A stretch of DNA of 64,000 bases, taken from NCBI GenBank assembly GCA_045636545.1, contig JAZTXR010000095.1, forward strand, positions 21,351 through 85,350, given 5' to 3'. A program made the translations under genes and the position numbers. Positions 60,526 through 64,000 of the stretch are shown here, one piece after another. How positions within the stretch are numbered: position 1 is the first letter of the stretch; the number at the start of each line of letters is the position of its first letter. The notes beneath the pieces were generated by a model that was not told the DNA's origin, did not search any database, and saw only the letters and a program-made list of their open reading frames with translations. The DNA is from HGM04593 sp045636545. Its GTDB lineage: Bacteria; Bacteroidota; Bacteroidia; Bacteroidales; Bacteroidaceae.

Positions 60526-62502
60526 ATGATTAAGATTTCATTTAATGGCGAGGTACGTGAGTTTGCCGCAGAGGGCAAATCGTACATCGAACTGTTGTCG
60601 GCTGTAGACCCAAAGTTGCTCAGCAGCTATGTGGCTGTTAAGGATGGTGAGAGAGTTGTTGATTTGCGTGATATCCCTGCCGACGGTGCTTGCGTTGAGC
60701 TTGTTGGCCTTGATTCAAAGGAGGCCTTGAGTGTGCTGCGCCACACTACGACACACGTTATGGCTCAGGCTGTGAAACACCTGTTCCCCGAGGCGAAGCT
60801 CACCATCGGCCCTGCAACCGAGACTGGTTTCTTCTATGACTTCGAGTGCACTCCTTTCACCAAGGAGAACCTTGATGCCATTGAGAAGGAGATGAAGAAA
60901 ATCATCAAGCAGAGCCCGCGCATCGAACGCAAGGAACTGAGCCGCGAGGAGGCTATAGAACTGATGAAGTCAAAGGGTGAGACCTACAAGCTGGAGCTCA
61001 TTGATGCCATTCCCGAGGGCGAGCGCATCACTGTCTATTCACAGGACGATTTCGTTGACCTCTGCATGGGACCCCACTTGCTCAATACACGCCTCATCAA
61101 GGGTTTCAAGCTGCTCTCTTCATCGACAACATACTGGCGCGGCGACAAGAACAACCCATCGCTCTCACGTATCTACGGTACTGCGTTCTTTACAAAGGAG
61201 GAGTGCGAGGCCTATCTTGCACACCTTGAGCACATAAAGAATATCGACCACAACAAGATTGGCCGCGAGATGGAACTGTTCACAACCGTTGACGTTATTG
61301 GTCAAGGTTTGCCTTTGCTCATGCCTAAGGGTGCGAAGATTGTGCAGACTCTGCAGCGTTGGATTGAGGACCTGGAGGACAACGAGTGGGGCTACATCCG
61401 CACAAAGACTCCTTTGATGGCAAAGAGCGACCTCTACAAGATTTCGGGTCACTGGGACCACTACAAGGATGGCATGTTCGTTCTCGGTGACGAGGAGAAT
61501 GACAAGGAGGTGTTTGCTCTGCGCCCAATGACATGTCCTTTCCAGTACTATGTCTACAAGGCCACACATCACTCATATCGTGACCTGCCTTTGCGCTACA
61601 GTGAGACATCTACACTGTTCCGCAACGAGGATTCGGGCGAGATGCACGGTCTTACACGTGTGCGCCAGTTCACCATCAGCGAGGGTCACCTCATTGTACG
61701 TCCCGACCAGATGGTCGAGGAGTTCAAGAAGTGTCTTGCCCTTGCAAAGCATGTGATGGAGACTCTTGGCCTGCAGAACGATGTTACATACGTGCTTGCG
61801 AAGTGGAACCCCGAGAACCGCGCGAAGTACATCGGTGATGCGCAGGTGTGGGAAGAGACACAGGAACACATACGCCAGATGCTGAAGGAACTTGAGATTC
61901 CTTTCGTTGAGGAAGTGGGCGGTGCTGCCTTCTATGGTCCAAAGGTGGATATCAATGCCAAGAACGTGTATGGCAAGGAGGATACAATGATTACCGTGCA
62001 GTGGGACCCGTTGCTTGCCGAGCAGTTCGACATGTACTACGTTGACCAGAACGGCGAGAAAGTCCGTCCATATATCATCCACCGCACAAGTATGGGTTGC
62101 TATGAGCGCACCCTTGCATGGTTGATTGAGAAGTATGAGGGCAAGTTCCCCACATGGCTCTGCCCCGAGCAGGTGCGCATTCTGCCAATCTCGGAGAAGT
62201 ATGGCGACTATGCCTACGAGGTGGCTGCCGAGTTGAAGAAGAACGGTGTGCTTGTGCACGTAGACAACCGCTCGGAGAAAATCGGTTACAAGATTCGCGA
62301 TGCGCGCAACAACCGTGTTCCTTATATGCTTGTCCTTGGCCAGCAGGAGGAGGCTGACCGCACTGTTGCCGTGCGCAGCCGCTTTGCAGGCGACGAGGGC
62401 GTGAAGCCAATCGCCGAGTTCGTGCAGGCTATCTGCGAGGAAATACGCACCAAGACCATCCGCAAGGTTGTGGTTGAGGAACAGGTAAAAGGTGAAAAGT
62501 GA
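60526..62502 (+). CDS. thrS: Threonyl-tRNA synthetase
   Basis: 658 residues, full length. TGS domain ~1-62, the editing domain with HTTTHVMAQAVKHLFP (~72-87) and the class II core: motif 2 in RYSETSTLFRNEDSGEMHGLTRVRQF-type sequence (split here around residues 355-385), and motif 3 with HRTSMGCYERTLAWLIE (~522-538). Zinc ligands include the Cys of RPMTCPFQ. The anticodon-binding domain ends the protein. The last codons (QVKGEK) read into a GTGAAA-rich dispersed repeat (R1), so the natural C terminus may have been altered by that repeat. Confidence 0.98.
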   Translation: MIKISFNGEVREFAAEGKSYIELLSAVDPKLLSSYVAVKDGERVVDLRDIPADGACVELVGLDSKEALSVLRHTTTHVMAQAVKHLFPEAKLTIGPATETGFFYDFECTPFTKENLDAIEKEMKKIIKQSPRIERKELSREEAIELMKSKGETYKLELIDAIPEGERITVYSQDDFVDLCMGPHLLNTRLIKGFKLLSSSTTYWRGDKNNPSLSRIYGTAFFTKEECEAYLAHLEHIKNIDHNKIGREMELFTTVDVIGQGLPLLMPKGAKIVQTLQRWIEDLEDNEWGYIRTKTPLMAKSDLYKISGHWDHYKDGMFVLGDEENDKEVFALRPMTCPFQYYVYKATHHSYRDLPLRYSETSTLFRNEDSGEMHGLTRVRQFTISEGHLIVRPDQMVEEFKKCLALAKHVMETLGLQNDVTYVLAKWNPENRAKYIGDAQVWEETQEHIRQMLKELEIPFVEEVGGAAFYGPKVDINAKNVYGKEDTMITVQWDPLLAEQFDMYYVDQNGEKVRPYIIHRTSMGCYERTLAWLIEKYEGKFPTWLCPEQVRILPISEKYGDYAYEVAAELKKNGVLVHVDNRSEKIGYKIRDARNNRVPYMLVLGQQEEADRTVAVRSRFAGDEGVKPIAEFVQAICEEIRTKTIRKVVVEEQVKGEK

Positions 62503-62600
62503 AAGGTGAAAGCTGCGAGTAAGTGAGAGCAGAGCACAAGTTCACTTGATGCTATGCCGAGCGGGAGCAGGTTCAAGCACACGAAGTGTGGTTAAAGCTG
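62500..62600 (+). repeat. Dispersed intergenic repeat R1, full copy
   Basis: Same unit as 45538-45640 (inverted) and the short copy at 17548-17600, with GAGAGCAGAGCACAAGTTCA and GGGAGCAGGTTCAAGCACAC in order. It begins at the thrS stop codon. Confidence 0.78.
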
Positions 62601-62623
62601 AAAACTGAATTAAACTTGTGATA

Positions 62624-62657
62624 TTTGCCCGGTTCGCCGTATGGCGAACCGGGCAAA
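62624..62657 (+). terminator. thrS terminator
   Basis: A perfect 15-bp GC-rich stem (62624-62638 with 62643-62657), loop GTAT. A TGCCTTTT-repeat tract follows. Confidence 0.8.
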
Positions 62658-62687
62658 ACTGCCTTTTTGCCTTTTTGCCTTTTTGCC

Positions 62688-62726
62688 TTTCCGCCCTTTT
62701 GGCCCTTAAAGCCCTTTTTGCCCTTT
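62688..62726. repeat. Dispersed repeat R2, copy 2
   Basis: Matches 52169-52208. Preceded by three tandem GCCTTTTT units. Confidence 0.7.
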
Positions 62727-62795
62727 AATCCCCTTTAATGCCCCCTTTTCGCCCTTTAAAAAATCACAAAAAAGGAAACTTTGTGGCAATATCGC

Positions 62796-62826
62796 TTGTT
62801 TGGTTGAAAAAACAGTGTTATGTTTG
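62796..62826 (+). promoter_or_regulatory. Promoter of the 6S-like RNA
   Basis: TTG (62796-62798), 20-bp spacer, TATGTTTG (62819-62826). The predicted start (~62832) falls exactly at the first base of the RNA's closing stem. Confidence 0.72.
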
Positions 62827-62832
62827 CATACG

Positions 62833-63023
62833 GTTTTGCTGTACCGATTGACTGGGAAACTCATCAATTATTATCGAAAACCGAGTGAAGCTCTTATGTA
62901 TATGTCCAATGGCGGGCCGCGCCTTCGGGTAGTTCTTGGAACCGGCGGATTACAAAGGACAGGAGCCCTCAAATCTTGTATTCTCGGAGTTTCGTCGTGC
63001 TCTTCGTACAGCAAAACTTTTTT
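62833..63023 (+). ncRNA. Stand-alone structured RNA, 6S RNA candidate
   Basis: About 190 nt. The ends pair perfectly: GTTTTGCTGTAC (62833-62844) with GTACAGCAAAAC (63006-63017), followed by six T. Inside, a second paired block (CGAAAACCGAG with CTCGGAGTTTCG) leads to an inner arm closed by GTCC and GGAC. A promoter at one end and a U-tract after the closing stem mark it as an independent transcript. The long rod with a closing stem and size near 190 nt are what 6S RNA, the RNA polymerase-binding regulator, looks like. Identity as 6S is inferred from shape only. Confidence 0.72.
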
Positions 63024-63030
63024 AGCATAG

Positions 63031-63060
63031 CAAAGCCTGCGTTCGCAGGCTTTGTTTTTT
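63031..63060 (+). terminator. Second terminator after the 6S-like RNA
   Basis: An 11-bp perfect stem (63031-63041 with 63044-63054), 2-nt apex, six T. Confidence 0.88.
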
Positions 63061-63103
63061 GCTGTTTTTTTACACTGCTGTGCGAAAAAAACAGCAAAAC
63101 CTC

Positions 63104-63134
63104 TTCGTAATGTGATAAATAAATGCTAAATTTG
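63104..63134 (+). promoter_or_regulatory. infC promoter
   Basis: TTCG (63104-63107, one mismatch to TTTG), 19-bp spacer, TAAATTTG (63127-63134). Leader of about 54 nt. Confidence 0.6.
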
Positions 63135-63194
63135 CATCCGATTTTGAAAAGTTATGCCTTGAATGGGCGTTTAGAAGAACTTATACCTTAATTA

Positions 63195-63791
63195 ATGAAG
63201 AACGACAACCTGAAGAACCAGTATCGTGTTAACGAGCAAATCCGTGCCAAAGAGGTGCGTATAGTGGGCGATGATGTTGAATCGGTGGTTTTGCCACTGC
63301 ACAAGGCTCTTGCGCTTGCCGAAGAGAAAGAACTTGACCTTGTGGAGATTTCACCGACTGCAAACCCTCCCGTGTGCCGTTTGATTGAGTATTCAAAGTT
63401 CCTCTATCAGATGAAGAAGCGCCAGAAGGAGCAGAAAGCGAAACAGGTGAAGATTGACGTGAAGGAAATCCGTTTCGGTCCGCAGACCGACGAGCACGAC
63501 TATAACTTCAAGCTCAAGCACGCAATCAGCTTCCTCAAGGATGGCGACAAGGTGAAGGCATACGTCTTCTTCAAGGGACGTTCAATCCTCTTCAAGGAGC
63601 AGGGCGAGATTCTGCTTCTGCGTTTCGCAAAGGACCTTGAGGAGTATGGCAAGGTCGATTCGATGCCGGTGCTCGAGGGCAAGCGCATGACAATCATGCT
63701 GTCGGCAAAGAAGGCGGCTCCTGCAAAGAAAGAGAAGCCTGCAAAGCCACAGCAGCCTGCTGCCGAGGCAACAAGTGAGGTTAAAGAGTAA
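63195..63791 (+). CDS. infC: Translation initiation factor IF-3
   Basis: 198 residues. N domain with YRVNEQIRAKEVRIVGDDVE and LDLVEISPTANPPVCRLIEY, linker rich in Lys (KKRQKEQKAKQVKID), C domain with VKEIRFGPQTDEHDYNFKLK and GDKVKAYVFFKGR. The C-terminal ~30 residues are an extra Ala/Lys/Pro tail (KKAAPAKKEKPAKPQQPAAE), common in Bacteroidetes. It keeps the 30S subunit free and proofreads initiator tRNA. The start is ATG, not the rare ATT used in E. coli. rpmI follows by 71 bp. Confidence 0.97.
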   Translation: MKNDNLKNQYRVNEQIRAKEVRIVGDDVESVVLPLHKALALAEEKELDLVEISPTANPPVCRLIEYSKFLYQMKKRQKEQKAKQVKIDVKEIRFGPQTDEHDYNFKLKHAISFLKDGDKVKAYVFFKGRSILFKEQGEILLLRFAKDLEEYGKVDSMPVLEGKRMTIMLSAKKAAPAKKEKPAKPQQPAAEATSEVKE

Positions 63792-63862
63792 AAAAAGAAA
63801 AAAGCGTGTAGCGCTGGATAGTGCGCTGCCGATAATTGTTAACTAATAATTTTTTAAACAAA

Positions 63863-64000
63863 ATGCCAAAAGTTAAGACTAACTCCGGTGCCAAAAAAAG
63901 ATTCGCTCTTACCGGAACAGGTAAAATCAAGAGAAAGCATGCTTATCACAGTCACATCCTGACTAAGAAGACAAAGAAGCAGAAGAGAAACCTTGTACAC
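63863..64000 (+). CDS. rpmI: 50S ribosomal protein L35, N-terminal part
   Basis: The first 46 codons up to the right edge. MPKVKTNSGAKKRFALTGTG and KIKRKHAYHSHILTKKTKKQ are typical L35. Order infC-rpmI, with rplT expected next outside the window. No L20-type leader was recognised in the 71-bp gap. Confidence 0.97.
   Translation, partial: MPKVKTNSGAKKRFALTGTGKIKRKHAYHSHILTKKTKKQKRNLVH

Noticed and set aside
62800..63030. 76-codon plus-strand frame
   Set aside because: It starts inside the promoter and spans the structured RNA; the product has no recognisable features.
1..64000. tRNA, rRNA, CRISPR array, intact prophage or insertion sequence
   Set aside because: No transposase, integrase, cas gene, tRNA cloverleaf or rRNA segment was recognised anywhere in the window by reading both strands.

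Overview
This window is a chromosomal segment of a gut-type Bacteroidales bacterium, probably Bacteroidaceae or Prevotellaceae. The evidence is repeated TTTG / TAnnTTTG promoter boxes, the near absence of Shine-Dalgarno sites, lipobox lipoproteins, short C-terminal sorting tails ending in GKKVLVK, a thiamine operon with a TonB receptor, and the order yqgF-def-TPR-thrS-infC-rpmI. Both edges cut genes: secA on the left (minus strand) and rpmI on the right.

Region 1 (1-11.3 kb): secA start, then a plus-strand run for host-glycan degradation: a GH110 alpha-1,3-galactosidase lipoprotein, an RluA-type pseudouridine synthase, a GH123/DUF4091 enzyme and a GH33 sialidase. The last two are modular, secreted, and share a duplicated ~210-residue module. 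Region 2 (11.3-15.05 kb): a minus-strand thiamine operon (TPP riboswitch, TonB receptor, PnuC/PnuT permease, thiamine pyrophosphokinase). Region 3 (15.1-21.2 kb): housekeeping genes (YihY/BrkB, CaCA antiporter, groES-groEL, a small HTH protein, fabG).

Region 4 (21.2-35.0 kb) is the main accessory island. It holds two large secreted enzymes with a predicted clan GH-D-like barrel, a non-catalytic modular secreted protein, an HATPase/STAS-like partner-switch pair, degenerate group II intron pieces, and a 54-residue peptide gene. Two homologous ~185-nt structured leader RNAs with compensatory base changes lie upstream of two of the secreted genes. With the sialidase, GH123, GH110 and a fucose permease further on, the island points to mucin-type O-glycan use, although no SusC/SusD pair is present.

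Region 5 (35-51.9 kb): DUF5009 membrane protein, DsbA-like protein, cyclophilin lipoprotein, Bcp peroxiredoxin, MscS channel, SulP transporter, EamA permease, an acyltransferase with a 10-G tract, cytosolic 5'-nucleotidase, TspO, CbpA, an orphan lipoprotein, M64 peptidase, SPOR lipoprotein, sugar mutarotase with FucP, and yqgF. Two MITE-like palindromic repeats and several dispersed repeats lie between genes.

Region 6 (51.9-64 kb): the conserved def-TPR-thrS-infC-rpmI neighbourhood, interrupted between TPR and thrS by a 5.7-kb accessory insert (DUF234 ATPase, another non-catalytic modular secreted protein, a second copy of the peptide gene, and a YafQ/DinJ-type toxin-antitoxin pair). A stand-alone ~190-nt RNA with its own promoter and closing stem, 6S-like in layout, sits between thrS and infC. 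The best candidates for undescribed biology are the paired leader RNAs and the twin peptide genes that follow modular secreted proteins.
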